Source: Macrocystis pyrifera (Eukaryota; Sar; Phaeophyceae; Laminariales; Laminariaceae). Taken from it: a DNA stretch of 64,000 nt. Where the stretch lies: assembly GCA_031763025.1 (NCBI GenBank), contig JASSKH010000017.1, positions 4,220,041-4,284,040 of the forward strand. Reading direction: 5' to 3'. Position numbers and translations under genes: made by a program. Under the pieces are notes generated by a model. That model saw nothing but the letters and a program-made list of their open reading frames with translations, was not told the origin of the DNA and searched no databases. Of the stretch, positions 22,501-29,319 are shown one piece after another; position 1 is the first letter of the stretch; each line of letters begins with the position of its first letter.

Positions 22501-25358
22501 ACCGTCGCTGTCGAGCGCTATGACCGGGAATCACGTCCTGTGGCGGTTGAGTCATTCTGAAAAATTGCACCGCGTACAAATTCGACTCGGCTTCTTCTTT
22601 TTGTTTGTTTGTTTTTCTCGTTAGAACTGAACCTACTGTTTTTACGAAAAAACGAAAGTCTGTTCGTTTAATTCATTTTTTTGTTTCGTTTTTTATGTCT
22701 TCGTTAGTCCCGGCCCTTATCATCATCGTCACCATCACTACCGCCACCACCACATGAAAAAGCCGCTTTGCTCTGTAAAAAAAACCTCGCCACCAAGCTG
22801 ACAAATACAGAAAAACCAATCCATGCGTCTCGAGCGTACAACAACAGCACTATCAATAGTGAAACCTTGCATGTTCCCCTTTGACATCCCAAGCGCGAGG
22901 TTTCTACACACAAAGGCGGTGGTATAGAGGGCCTCGCGAAACACGTGACCGATCCAGGAACGACAGCGATCTCACAGCCTATACACGCAAGTTTTCCTCC
23001 TTTTCCTCTATGTATTCCCCCCGTCATCAGCATTCACGCTACATAGAGTATATACCTCCGGTACTCGCATATATACTCTACGCAACTCTTCGCGAGTCGG
23101 CGAGGGAAGAGAGGGCTGAAATCTTCTTGTGATAAAAATGCAAGGCACGTACCGTACAGTGGGGAGGGGGCAGGGAGAGCCTGCCTGCTACGTGACTCCG
23201 GATCTGAGTGTACGACTGAATAGGAGGGGGAGATAATACAATGAAGGGGAAGGAAAACAAAAAACAAAGAGAGAAAATATAATAAATGGGAAGGAAAACA
23301 AAAAAAAACAAAACAAAAACTGCGCGGTATGGTACGATTTATCGAACGCCCCCCACCCCTCGAAACCCCTCGCCGCACGCCTCATCAACACTCTTAACAC
23401 TGCTGTAAACAAAAGCAAGATCAAGACCCCCAGAGTGAATGAGAGAGAGCACTCTCCTGGAAATCCCGGCTTGCAGTCAGGAGCCGGCTAACTTCGAGGC
23501 ACAACGCCTGTACTTGAGGCACTTTTGGTTGGGATTTATCTCGAAAATTCTGGAAACTACTGCCAAGTAGCCCCAATCACGGACGAGTTTGGTAGGGATT
23601 TTGTTGAGACAAACATCGGTGATTGGCACGACGATCGCGCCGCCTTTGTCAGACGAGACGAGAGGTGGTTGGTGCGCGCGAGGAAGAGAGAGACTTCTGT
23701 TGCAGCTCGTAAGCGCAGACAATCGACGAAGCAGAAGGCTGCCCAACACCATGCTGGTGTGGCGGTGTCTCCCCGTGTCTCCCCCATATAGTATGTGCCT
23801 TGTTGTTTGTCTCGGAGTCTACGCTCTGTCTCTGTGAGAAGGTACAAAGTCGGGGCCTGGGCAGCCTGCTGTCCCTTTACGTAGGTACCCTCATCCGCCC
23901 AGAGGCCACAGGCACAAGTTGTGAGAGCGTGCGCGTAGGCAGACCACGGCGACACCTGCAGCAGACTACACTACCAGCAGCAGTAGCTTGGTCTCCGCCA
24001 ATCTGCTGTGAGCTCTGACCCTTGCCTGCAGTAGCGGACAAACCCCGTGCTTGCAGTGGCTAGGACGCGTTTCCCGTCAAACTTCGACCAGCAGCAGTAC
24101 AGCAGCAATCTTACCACCCCGTCCGGAAATGTAAGAGATTTTTGATACTCGTATTATTGACCAAACAGTCGTTATATTTCCGGACATGTTGGTAGGACCA
24201 GCACCACTCTGTCCGGAAATGTAAGAAACTGTCGGTACTGATATTAATTACCAAAGAGTCCTTACATTACCGGACATAGTGGTGTTGGCCACGCGACAAA
24301 CTCAAAACCGATTCTAAAACCAAGGTAAACGAACTCTCCCCGAGGAAAAGATCCCGATAATTTAATGCTCTAAAACATGTTCCCCAGGTATAGGATCGGA
24401 GCCAACTTCGAGGCAGACAAATTTGCCGCCGAGTTACCTGTCATTACTGGTACGAACATACCACTCGTACAGGAGAACCAGCCGCAGCAGCAGCAGCAGC
24501 AGCAGCAGGTCGTCAAGTGCGACTGTCTGCTGTACTCGTAGAAAATTCTGCCCCCGTCTACTTGTATACCAGACGACCAGAGGGTCTCGATTCTCAAGAC
24601 CGATTAAAAAAACAAACTTGTGCTTAAAGGCAGTGCACCAACAGCAGCGGCAGCGGCAGCAGCGGCAGCAGCAGCAGCATTGTCAGCGGCATGCTGGTGC
24701 ACCGGTATGACCATGAAAAGATCCATGCCCGGGGGTCGCAAGGATACGTATCCTTAAGCCGCAACGGGGAATCCAGGACCCCCTTTGCCTTACCTGTGTG
24801 GTACTTTGCAATACCAGGTACCATGTATGTTGCCCGCATTTCATAGAAGGAAGTTACATCGTCAATGAAATGCTGATGTCTCGCTTCGTATACTTTGCCA
24901 ACACCAGGTACCGAATACCTCGTCATCATGTTGCCTGCGCCAGATGGTGTGTATCACGTACCACGTCAACGGCATGGTGATTGATGCTGTACGATCATGC
25001 TCCGGGCAAGAAAAGTCAAAGTTGATGTCATGAGCAACTTTAAACACCACTGGGTCGGCCATCACACGAACCACTTCAAACTACAGCAGCGGCTCACCTT
25101 CGCCCACGACTGCTGGTCGTACCCCGCCCCAGTCCCCGCCTGCGTCGTTGTCGCCGCCATCATGCTCACAGGTCTACGAGTAGCCCGCCGGTCTTTGGCA
25201 GGGTTGACCACGACCGCAGCAGCAGCAGCAGCAACAGCAACATCAGTGGGAGGAATAACGCTGTTTCCCAGCGAAAGCCGGGCCGGAGACATGCCGACGA
25301 ATCCCTCTGCGACCCCGAGGGTGCCCGCGAAAGCCAGGAGGCCCGCTATCATCTTCAT
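2300..25358 (-). CDS. Carotenoid cleavage oxygenase (CCD/RPE65 family), about 13 exons, plastid-targeted
   Basis: Member of the carotenoid oxygenase family, non-haem iron enzymes that oxidatively cleave double bases in carotenoids or apocarotenoids; the exact substrate cannot be told. The joined minus-strand exons follow the family order: [28 protein letters not shown]-like [54 protein letters not shown], and a C-terminus ending FVPHLLHG. The four iron-binding His positions are present (SAHP, LHDF, FHLANAY, LLHG). The N-terminus is a hydrophobic signal peptide followed by AEG/FVG, typical of stramenopile plastid targeting. Splice phases agree at most junctions. Odd points: one extra A in exon 9, probably one undetected mini-exon between exons 10 and 11, a weak exon 5, an unclear 5' edge of exon 6, and a C-terminus that stops right after the last iron His. 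The span is inflated by mobile elements. Confidence 0.93.
2868..3290. repeat. Pentanucleotide-type satellite (ACCAT/ACCAC)
   Basis: About 420 bp of interspersed ACCAT, ACCAC and CCACA units. It starts about 15 bases past the donor of carotenoid oxygenase exon 12. Open frames here (WYGMVW type) are artefacts. Confidence 0.9.
3305..3442 (-). CDS. Carotenoid oxygenase exon 12
   Basis: Acceptor CGTGTCAG, donor GTGTGT. Encodes [14 protein letters not shown]...[25 protein letters not shown], a clear family match. An 89-base C tail (sense strand) of a SINE-like element lies about 85 bp upstream; a pentanucleotide satellite starts about 15 bases past the donor. Confidence 0.93.
3527..4250 (-). mobile_element. 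SINE-like element with 89-base tail, interrupted by a MITE
   Basis: Poly-G (3527-3615) then TGTACTCATTATCACGCATG and the reversed consensus. A MITE sits at 3981-4085 inside it. Sense with the carotenoid oxygenase gene, its tail lying upstream of exon 12. Confidence 0.88.
3981..4085. mobile_element. MITE (TTACGGGGG family), in a SINE-like element
   Basis: About 105 bp with terminal inverted repeats TTACGGGGGTCCATAGTTAA and its complement, TA on both sides. It splits a SINE-like copy, so it is the younger insertion. Confidence 0.88.
4261..4800 (-). mobile_element. SINE-like element, near full length
   Basis: A poly-G run of about 28 bases, TACTCATG, then all consensus blocks in reverse to GCCAACCCAACCTATATGTA. 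Sense with the carotenoid oxygenase gene. Confidence 0.87.
5010..5201. repeat. (CATC)n microsatellite
   Basis: About 190 bp of CATC units, nearly perfect from 5109 on, ending about ten bases from the donor of exon 11. Confidence 0.95.
5212..5314 (-). CDS. Carotenoid oxygenase exon 11
   Basis: Acceptor ACGAACAG, donor GTGGGA. Encodes [15 protein letters not shown]... ending FPVVNPK, the family's RYRLDL...FPRINP region. A (GATG)n microsatellite begins about ten bases past the donor, and a SINE-like C tail lies in sense orientation upstream of the acceptor. Confidence 0.9.
5370..5640 (-). mobile_element. SINE-like element, 3' half
   Basis: G-rich tract, TACTCAATATCATGCATGGC, and the consensus as far as GATGACAGC..GAATTG. 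Its C tail (sense strand) lies upstream of exon 11. Confidence 0.85.
5640..5890 (-). mobile_element. LINE 3' fragment
   Basis: Reverse copy starting GGGCGTACTCAT and running through the ACGCATGCCTTTCGAGACGGAGC and CCTCCAACAGTTGG blocks of the LINE 3' end. Confidence 0.8.
5900..6183 (-). mobile_element. LINE 3' fragment
   Basis: A second reverse copy directly after the previous one, starting GGGGTGTACTCATTCGTCGC and showing the same blocks. Confidence 0.8.
6205..6745 (-). mobile_element. SINE-like element, near full length
   Basis: Short G tail (GAGGGGGG), then GTCATGCATGGCCGTAAGTC to GCCAACCCAACCTATGC. Near 6509 it carries an extra TACCTGGTA relative to other copies. Confidence 0.85.
7284..7365 (-). 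CDS. Carotenoid oxygenase exon 10
   Basis: Acceptor CCTCCCAG, donor GTGAGT. Encodes [20 protein letters not shown] followed by LPAWDTV. Its end phase does not fit exon 11, so a short exon is probably missing between them. Confidence 0.88.
7546..7906. mobile_element. TIR element with TGTCCGG ends, about 360 bp
   Basis: Ends TGTCCGGAAAT and (A)TTCCCGGACA. Inside, the block GTTCCCCGTTAAGATGGGCT occurs twice (about 7672 and 7842) with a related inverted block near 7586. Confidence 0.6.
8040..8375 (+). mobile_element. SINE-like element, 5'-truncated
   Basis: Begins after a 46-base C run (7998-8043) at TCGTATCACGTGGTG and ends GCATGATAATGAGCTCACAC plus C. The LINE follows directly. Confidence 0.85.
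8376..11430 (+). mobile_element. Non-LTR retrotransposon (LINE), 5'-truncated and decayed
   Basis: The frame starts in the last motif of an APE-type endonuclease (TTDHSLTW), then a linker, then reverse transcriptase: [81 protein letters not shown], and the catalytic-type FADDF near 10070. A CCHC-like segment ([18 protein letters not shown]) and a C-terminal [15 protein letters not shown] follow. Several stops and frameshifts show it is dead. The 3' end is GCAACAAATGAGTACGCCCC plus C-rich tail. A MITE splits the transcriptase at 9658-9762. It lies antisense inside the 5-kb carotenoid oxygenase intron between exons 10 and 9. Confidence 0.88.
9658..9762. mobile_element. MITE (TTACGGGGG family), in the LINE
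   Basis: Same family, TA-flanked. Removing it and one TA restores the reverse transcriptase frame across CCFF-LDVQKAYN. Confidence 0.9.
11630..12160 (-). mobile_element. SINE-like element, near full length
   Basis: GGGGGGAGGTGTACTCGATA to GCCAACCCAACCTATCTG, all blocks in reverse. Confidence 0.85.
12165..12445 (-). mobile_element. SINE-like element, 3' half
   Basis: GGGGTGTACTCATATTATGC to GGACTTCCAGAGTG; directly adjoins the previous copy. Confidence 0.8.
12495..12564 (-). CDS. Carotenoid oxygenase exon 9, with a homopolymer frame break
   Basis: Acceptor TTCTGCAG, donor GTGCGT. Encodes [19 protein letters not shown] with the third iron His. A run of seven A near the end shifts the frame by one; with six A it would read DDEKTGE and join exon 10 (VVVDLVEA) in phase, exactly the family's EVVVD. 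Confidence 0.9.
12651..12740. repeat. (GGGA)n microsatellite
   Basis: About 22 perfect units; on the carotenoid oxygenase strand it is a pyrimidine tract about 90 bp upstream of exon 9. Confidence 0.95.
12976..13208. mobile_element. Two MITEs (TTACGGGGG family)
   Basis: Copies at 12976-13080 (reverse) and 13104-13208, in the intron between exons 9 and 8 of the carotenoid oxygenase gene. Confidence 0.85.
13306..13437 (-). CDS. Carotenoid oxygenase exon 8
   Basis: Acceptor ATCACCGCAG, donor GTGACG. Encodes [18 protein letters not shown]...[23 protein letters not shown] is the family's LVPR strand. MITEs lie within 100 bp on both sides. Confidence 0.92.
13467..13571. mobile_element. MITE (TTACGGGGG family)
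   Basis: Lies 30 bp from the acceptor of carotenoid oxygenase exon 8. Confidence 0.87.
13935..13994. repeat. (CTG)n trinucleotide run
   Basis: About 20 perfect CTG units in a carotenoid oxygenase intron. Confidence 0.95.
14206..15290. mobile_element. Cluster of six MITEs, one nested in another
   Basis: Copies at about 14206-14316, 14557-14774 (outer) with 14595-14703 (inner), 14869-14991, 15051-15156 (reverse) and 15180-15290. The inner copy interrupts the outer with a TA duplication. Confidence 0.87.
16063..16179 (-). CDS. Carotenoid oxygenase exon 7
   Basis: Acceptor TTTTGAAAG, donor GTGAGG. Encodes [14 protein letters not shown]...[19 protein letters not shown] with the HDFA iron His. 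A SINE-like 3' end with a degraded C-rich tail lies in sense orientation about 40-80 bp upstream. Confidence 0.93.
16215..16365 (-). mobile_element. SINE-like 3' fragment upstream of exon 7
   Basis: G-rich tract with A interruptions, then GCATATCAATGTCATGCATG and AATGCCGGGACGGAGCAGGT. Sense with the carotenoid oxygenase gene. Confidence 0.8.
16487..16614. repeat. 9-bp tandem repeat TATGATCTG
   Basis: About 14 near-perfect copies. Because nine is a multiple of three it stays open in every frame (MIC repeats), but it is intronic. Confidence 0.93.
17195..17560 (+). mobile_element. LINE 3' fragment
   Basis: Runs from CTCACAAAATGGTAGGAGAA through ATAGATGGTGGCGACAAG to AGCAACAAACGAGTACGCC and a C-rich end. 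Lies antisense in the carotenoid oxygenase gene, about 100 bp from exon 6. Confidence 0.85.
17660..17820 (-). CDS. Carotenoid oxygenase exon 6
   Basis: Encodes [16 protein letters not shown]...[11 protein letters not shown]...FVGFG and ends at a GTGAGC donor. SAHPRID holds the first iron His. No AG acceptor is visible just upstream of LDPKSL, so the 5' edge is uncertain; an acceptor inside CTAAG|AG is the alternative. Confidence 0.85.
17880..18400. repeat. GTTGGT-type G/T-rich repeat
   Basis: About 500 bp of GTTGGT and TGGTG units with strong strand bias; on the carotenoid oxygenase strand it is a CCAAC-rich tract about 60 bp upstream of exon 6. Confidence 0.88.
18445..18861 (-). mobile_element. 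SINE-like element, 3'-truncated
   Basis: Consensus from AACCGCTTTAGAGGCGG to GACGCCAACCCAACC, then TA repeats and a run of about 28 G. Contains TACCAGGTA at 18588. Confidence 0.8.
19354..19440 (-). CDS. Carotenoid oxygenase possible exon 5
   Basis: Open minus-strand stretch reading [13 protein letters not shown]... and ending before a GTAACC donor. It could stand for the family's KN-ANTNV region, but the match is weak and the usual LLALWEGG segment is not seen. Boundaries are approximate. Confidence 0.3.
19529..19577. repeat. 49-base G run
   Basis: Uninterrupted G run directly past the donor of exon 4, without an adjoining retroposon body. Confidence 0.95.
19587..19670 (-). CDS. Carotenoid oxygenase exon 4
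   Basis: Acceptor TTACACAG, donor GTGCGT. Encodes [20 protein letters not shown]... ending GGPL, matching the family segment after RNRF. A 49-base C run (sense strand) begins 8 bases past the donor. Confidence 0.85.
20453..20548 (-). CDS. Carotenoid oxygenase exon 3
   Basis: Acceptor GCCGTCAG, donor GTGAGT. Encodes [20 protein letters not shown]...YYRNRF, the FDGDGM signature. A LINE 3' fragment with its C tail lies in sense orientation about 70-90 bp upstream of the acceptor. Confidence 0.93.
20600..20925 (-). mobile_element. LINE 3' fragment with C tail upstream of exon 3
   Basis: Poly-G (20620-20643), then TACTCATTTGTTCC and the LINE 3' blocks in reverse, including CCATCTACCCTCTAGGATAG. 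Sense with the carotenoid oxygenase gene. Confidence 0.85.
21399..21509 (-). CDS. Carotenoid oxygenase exon 2
   Basis: Acceptor CCGGCAG, donor GTACGC. Encodes [12 protein letters not shown]...[18 protein letters not shown], the N-terminal NGPA signature of the family. 37 codons, phase 0 at both ends. Confidence 0.92.
21800..21904. mobile_element. MITE (TTACGGGGG family)
   Basis: TA-flanked copy inside a CATCAT-rich part of carotenoid oxygenase intron 1. Confidence 0.86.
21929..22713. mobile_element. Non-autonomous TIR element, about 785 bp
   Basis: Ends CCGGTCCTAACGAGG and, in reverse complement, CCGGGACTAACGAAG, both followed by A-rich ACGAA repeats. It sits inside a CAT-repeat region of carotenoid oxygenase intron 1. 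No transposase frame is seen. Confidence 0.6.
22714..24118. other. Carotenoid oxygenase intron 1, no further feature
   Basis: Carries scattered short open frames and GAGAGA or ACAAAA low complexity, but nothing I can support as coding. Part of the roughly 3.6-kb intron between exons 1 and 2. Confidence 0.5.
24119..24277. mobile_element. Two small TIR elements with GTCCGGAAATGTAAG ends
   Basis: Two elements of about 68 bp side by side, each bounded by GTCCGGAAATGTAAG and its imperfect complement. Related ends to the 7.5-kb element. Confidence 0.65.
25098..25358 (-). CDS. Carotenoid oxygenase exon 1 (signal/transit peptide)
   Basis: Starts at the ATG at 25356-25358. The first 20 residues are hydrophobic ([20 protein letters not shown]) and are followed by a basic/hydroxylated stretch (SPARLSLG). 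The exon ends at WAK before a GTGAGC donor. Joined to exon 2 it reads [11 protein letters not shown], the usual start of the catalytic domain. Confidence 0.85.
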
Positions 25359-25605
25359 GGATACGTTTGGGACAACGTTGTCTTCTCGTAAAAGTCGATG
25401 TTGCTGCTGTCAACTGGTACACACCAAACAACTGAAACAAACACACACAATATGATTCTCGCCTAGAGTTGTAAAGGTAGCGAAGCGTGTTTAGTAGGGG
25501 ATGATAAGAAATTTACAGCATAAAATATCTCGGTGTCAACAACCAAATCACAGCGTTGTCAGGCTCGACGACGCTGTCAGGTGCAACAGGCGGAGGGCAC
25601 TAATT
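25359..25605. promoter_or_regulatory. Divergent promoter region between carotenoid oxygenase and CCCH zinc-finger genes
   Basis: 247 bp separate the two opposing start codons, so both genes must draw their core promoters and 5' UTRs from this interval unless a 5' UTR intron exists. No clear TATA box is seen; it holds a purine-poor stretch and a direct GTAGTA-type sequence but no motif I can name. Confidence 0.5.
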
Positions 25606-28593
25606 ATGGCGCACTTCGAAGACTGCAAGTTCTTCTTGAGAGGAACCTGTACCAATGGTGAGTTTCATGCATCACGTAGTTCGTATGCATGTGTGAAGCG
25701 CCCCGATCTTACCGCTCTACTCGAAATTAGAAATTATGCCCTTCTTTCTATTATACAGGTATGATACAACAACCAACCTTTGCTGTGTTATCTCAAGTTG
25801 GTGTATACACGTAGCGGCAGCATGCTTGGAGCTGCGTAGTCGGCTTACCAACATATCATAGGTCAAGGTTCCGCCTACTATTAATAGTATTATTAATAGT
25901 GTTAGCCTACGATATTGGCGAAAGGCCTTTCGTAGACGGTAGTCTCAAAGTTCGAAGCCCCGAGTACGCCGGGGCTGGCTCGTTGGTGGTGCCCCTGCCC
26001 CTCTCCCCTCAATATATCGTCATGGCCCGATCGATCCGCGAAATGTGTCCCACTGCTGCTGTGGTCTGCCTGTCTTCTTGACCCAACGGCATTCGCACAC
26101 CCAGGGTCTGTATGCTTCTCGCCACGAGTATACGTGGAGAGAGTCCCGTGTTCATAAGCTACGAGACGGAAAACATACGGGATACCGTACGTATAATAAA
26201 ACCAGTAGTAGATGACAAAGAGTTACGTTTTTCGCGCCTCGTATCTCCAGTTTGATGTTCGACGAATCTCCTTACCCATGCTGGTACCCTTCGAAAGAAT
26301 CGGCGGGACTGTCAACTTAACTTTTGCGGAACGGGGCGGCACTGCTGCAGTCAACAGCTACGACGTACGAGTGCTACTGCTGTAGTTTTCGCTCTACTTC
26401 TCAAATGTCCACTTTGTTTGCTATCTGGCGTCCAGTCCTGTTCAGTCTCCGCTCGAACCACTGTCTGTACCCTCCTTCGAATGCTCTTTACCTTGTCGCA
26501 CTGACATCAAACATCATATCAGGGCTTTACTGCGGTTTTCGACATAACGAGGCGTCATGCAACACCGCTCGACTGTGCAACAGATGGATGGCAGGTATTT
26601 ATCGTGTATACACCCTTGCGCGCAGCCCTTTTCGATGTATGTATTTGTTTACTGTTGTAGTTTCTACTGTTGCAGCTCTTTCAGCACGGGGTGTGATAGG
26701 GACAACTCTGCTGTCTCCATGATCGAGAAATGTATCATACATGCCGCCCTTCCTTCTTGCGGCTCTTCTCAGGATTCCTCGTTGCACTGGCGTCGATCGC
26801 ACGGCAGCACGTACAATAGATCTCTGGTATCGCGGCCACAAGCAAAAGAGGGCACGCACCGCACTCCGGCACACCGAACCCACCCAACCGCTGCCCCGCC
26901 CCCGCCCCGCCTCCTCTTGATGGTGGGTGCTACCACCGCCGCTGCCACCTCGACCACCACCTCAACCCACCCGCCGGCCCATATCTCACCGCTTCAAACC
27001 CGTGTTGAATCTCGCCCTCCAAGGTTACACGTGCGACGGACGGTGCAACCTCAGACACCCATCGTCTGCAGAGATCGCGGAGATCGCAGCTCTGGCCGCT
27101 GCTCCTCCCTCCGCTCTCAGAGCCTCGACGCAGCAGAGCGCCGTCCGGCCGAGTGTCCAACGGCCGCGACCGCCAGGCGCCGCCGTTGCGCCGACGAGTC
27201 CAGCAGCAGCGGCGGCGGCAGCGGCAGCGGCGGCAGCAGCCGCAACAACAGCGGCAGCGGCGGCGGCAGCGGCGGCGGCAGCGGCGGCTCCCCCGTGCAG
27301 GTTTCACGCGCAGGGGCGGTGCACCAAGGGCAACGCCTGTCCTTTTTCCCATCACTTGACCCCAGCGCCGAAAGTACCAGCTACAGCTGCAGCTGCAGCT
27401 CCTGTTTCGCTTCGAGCGGCAGCGGCGGCGGCCCGAGCGGCTTCACTGGCCTCTGCGAACGCCCCTGCTGGTGCTGGCGCCGCCGCTGCCAGAGAGAGAA
27501 CGAGGCAGGGGTCGGGGGCGACCGGTGGTTTCGACGGACGGCCGGAGAGATCTGCGGCACGGGCAGCGGGTGAGAGACACGGCCTGGCGGGAGGCGGGGT
27601 GAACGCTGTCGTGAAAGCGAAAGCTGCGGAAATTTTGCAGAAACACAGGTGAGGAAATTTAGGACGAAATCATCGAAAATATATCAAAACCCGGTGGCGG
27701 TGGCAGTGGCGGTGTCATCTTTTTTTTTTTTTTTAGTGTTTTTCACGACGGCGGCGGGGGGTCACGGGAGTTGCAGTATAGCTGCCGTAGACAGCGATAG
27801 TATAACGGTGGTGATGCATTCGCTGTGGTCGTGCTTCTGCTACATACTATTAGTATTTGTCCTTGTTTTGGCACTCGAAGGCGGGTTGTCGGTTTGCGCT
27901 CGGTCGCGCGTTCATTCACGTGTCATATGGCGCATTAGCTGTTGCTGCTGGAATGATCGGTTCCAGTCCCTGGGGTCGGGGGGGGGGGAGGGATGTGCAT
28001 CTTGCGGAGACGATGATGGCGTTTTGTTTTTCCGTTGCCCCCCCCCCGAGAAGACGGTTACCTGTTTACTCCCTCATGATACGGGTCCATGCACCATGTT
28101 GGCCCCGCCGAGTCTCCCTCCGTTACCGCCCTCCGCCGATCTACCCTACCCAGCCGGTGGGAGTCGCGTTCGCTTTAGTCTCGAAGCACAACATCAGTGA
28201 ACTGAGTCTTGACGTCGCCTAACTCTAGAGAGCCACGAGTAGTTACTATTAGTGTGGGCAAGCAGTTGAAGGGCTTCTCAGGTAGTCGACCCTTCGTCGC
28301 CGGCTGGTGTATCGCTTACTTTGTCATGCTATATTTTGACTCTGCGCCCACAATGTCGCAAGTGCTCTCTCGGCTCTACAACCTAGCCTCACGCCCACCC
28401 CACGCACCCCCCTATCCTCGACAAAAAAAAAAACAGGCTCACCTCAAGAGTGCAGGGCGTGCAAACGGGGGCACGAGGCAAAACGCATGCCAGCGGAGGC
28501 ATCAAGCAGCCCGAGGCCAAGAGGCCCTGCACAGAAACCCGGGCACAGCGGCAGCAGCAGCCGTCGGGCGCCGCCGGAAGCCCTAAAACACGG
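25606..28593 (+). CDS. CCCH-type zinc-finger protein, probably RNA-binding
   Basis: Exon 1 (25606-25657) encodes MAHFEDCKFFLRGTCTNG and ends at a GTGAGT donor, phase 1. Exon 2 starts after CTCCAAG at 27024 and restores the frame (G-YTCDGRCNLRHPSS), so the first zinc finger is split by the intron. Exon 2 also carries a long Ala tract, then a second finger, CRFHAQGRCTKGNACPFSH (C-x7-C-x5-C-x3-H), more Ala-rich sequence and a basic end (VVKAKAAEILQKH) before a CAG|GTGAGG donor at 27648. A likely third exon starts at 28439 after an A-rich AACAG acceptor and stays in phase (LTSRVQGVQTGARGKTH...). CCCH fingers usually bind RNA. The first finger has four extra residues before its His. The 3' end is not settled; if the donor is unused the protein stops at KHR. 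Confidence 0.78.
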
Positions 28594-28736
28594 GTGATTT
28601 CATCGAAGGGCCACCGTATGGCGGTAGATTTACGGGAGGGGGGCGGAAAAGAGGGAAGGCCAAGCAAAGAGGCGCGGGGGGGGAGCCGCGCCGACTGCAA
28701 AGCCGGCGCAGCCGGCGCGTCCCGAGAGAAAGTGTT

Positions 28737-29266
28737 CTGTCCAAGAGTCCGCGAGAAAATTCGCCGGCGATGGCGATGCCGCCCGCGATAGCGCAGGCGG
28801 TAACGCCATTGGAATGGCGACAAGCCACCAACTTGCCGCGGCGCCCTCAACAAGCCGACGAGAAGAAGAAGAGGTCGTCCCCTCCCCTACCCCCGCCGCG
28901 GCTTTGTCAGCGGGGCCCGTCGCTACGGCCGCTGAGGAAAAGCAGGAGGAGGCCCCGGTGTGCGACGGTTCAGTCTCCCGCGGCTCGGAGCTCCTACCTA
29001 CACCGGCAACTGCCCCGGGCCGTCGGAGGCCCTTAGTTGGTAAAAAAACGGCTTGCTGTTTGTGTGGCGTCGGAGACCTGTCAGTGAAGAGTACTACGTA
29101 CTGTTGCCTGCAATGTGCGTGTCCTGCGGAGCGGCCGAAACACGGTCTGAACAGTTGCGCTTGCACTATAGCTTGCAACCCCCCCGACCGAACCGCGCCT
29201 CTTTTTTTGCGAAAGGGCAGAGGGTGTGTGTGGGGGAGGGGCGTACTCATTTGTTGTCTACCTTAG
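28737..29266 (+). CDS. Possible Ala/Glu-rich and Cys-rich exon of unknown function
   Basis: An open plus-strand frame that may be a later exon of the CCCH gene or of a separate gene. It reads SRREEEEVVPSPTPAAALS..., then becomes Cys-rich (ACCLCGVGDLSVKSTTYCC, further Cys at CACPAE and CACTIAC), which may be a metal-binding segment. The final part overlaps a LINE 3' fragment, so the real end lies before about 29220. No homology is recognised and the Cys pattern could be chance. Confidence 0.25.
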
Positions 29267-29315
29267 TCATTTGGCCGTGGAGCACACATCCCTTTCGAGA
29301 CGGAGAGAGGAAGAG
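29228..29315 (-). mobile_element. Short LINE 3' fragment
   Basis: GGGGGAGGGGCGTACTCATT followed by about 70 bp of the reversed LINE 3' end (ACATCCCTTTCGAGACGGAG). Confidence 0.75.
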
Positions 29316-29319
29316 GTGA

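Noticed and set aside
24862-25074. Minus-strand frame [17 protein letters not shown] as a carotenoid oxygenase exon
   Set aside because: Exon 1 joins directly to exon 2 in phase and matches the family without it; this stretch has no family counterpart.
26557-27573. 338-codon Ser/Arg-rich frame over the CCCH exon
   Set aside because: It is in a different frame from the zinc-finger coding sequence and has no motif.
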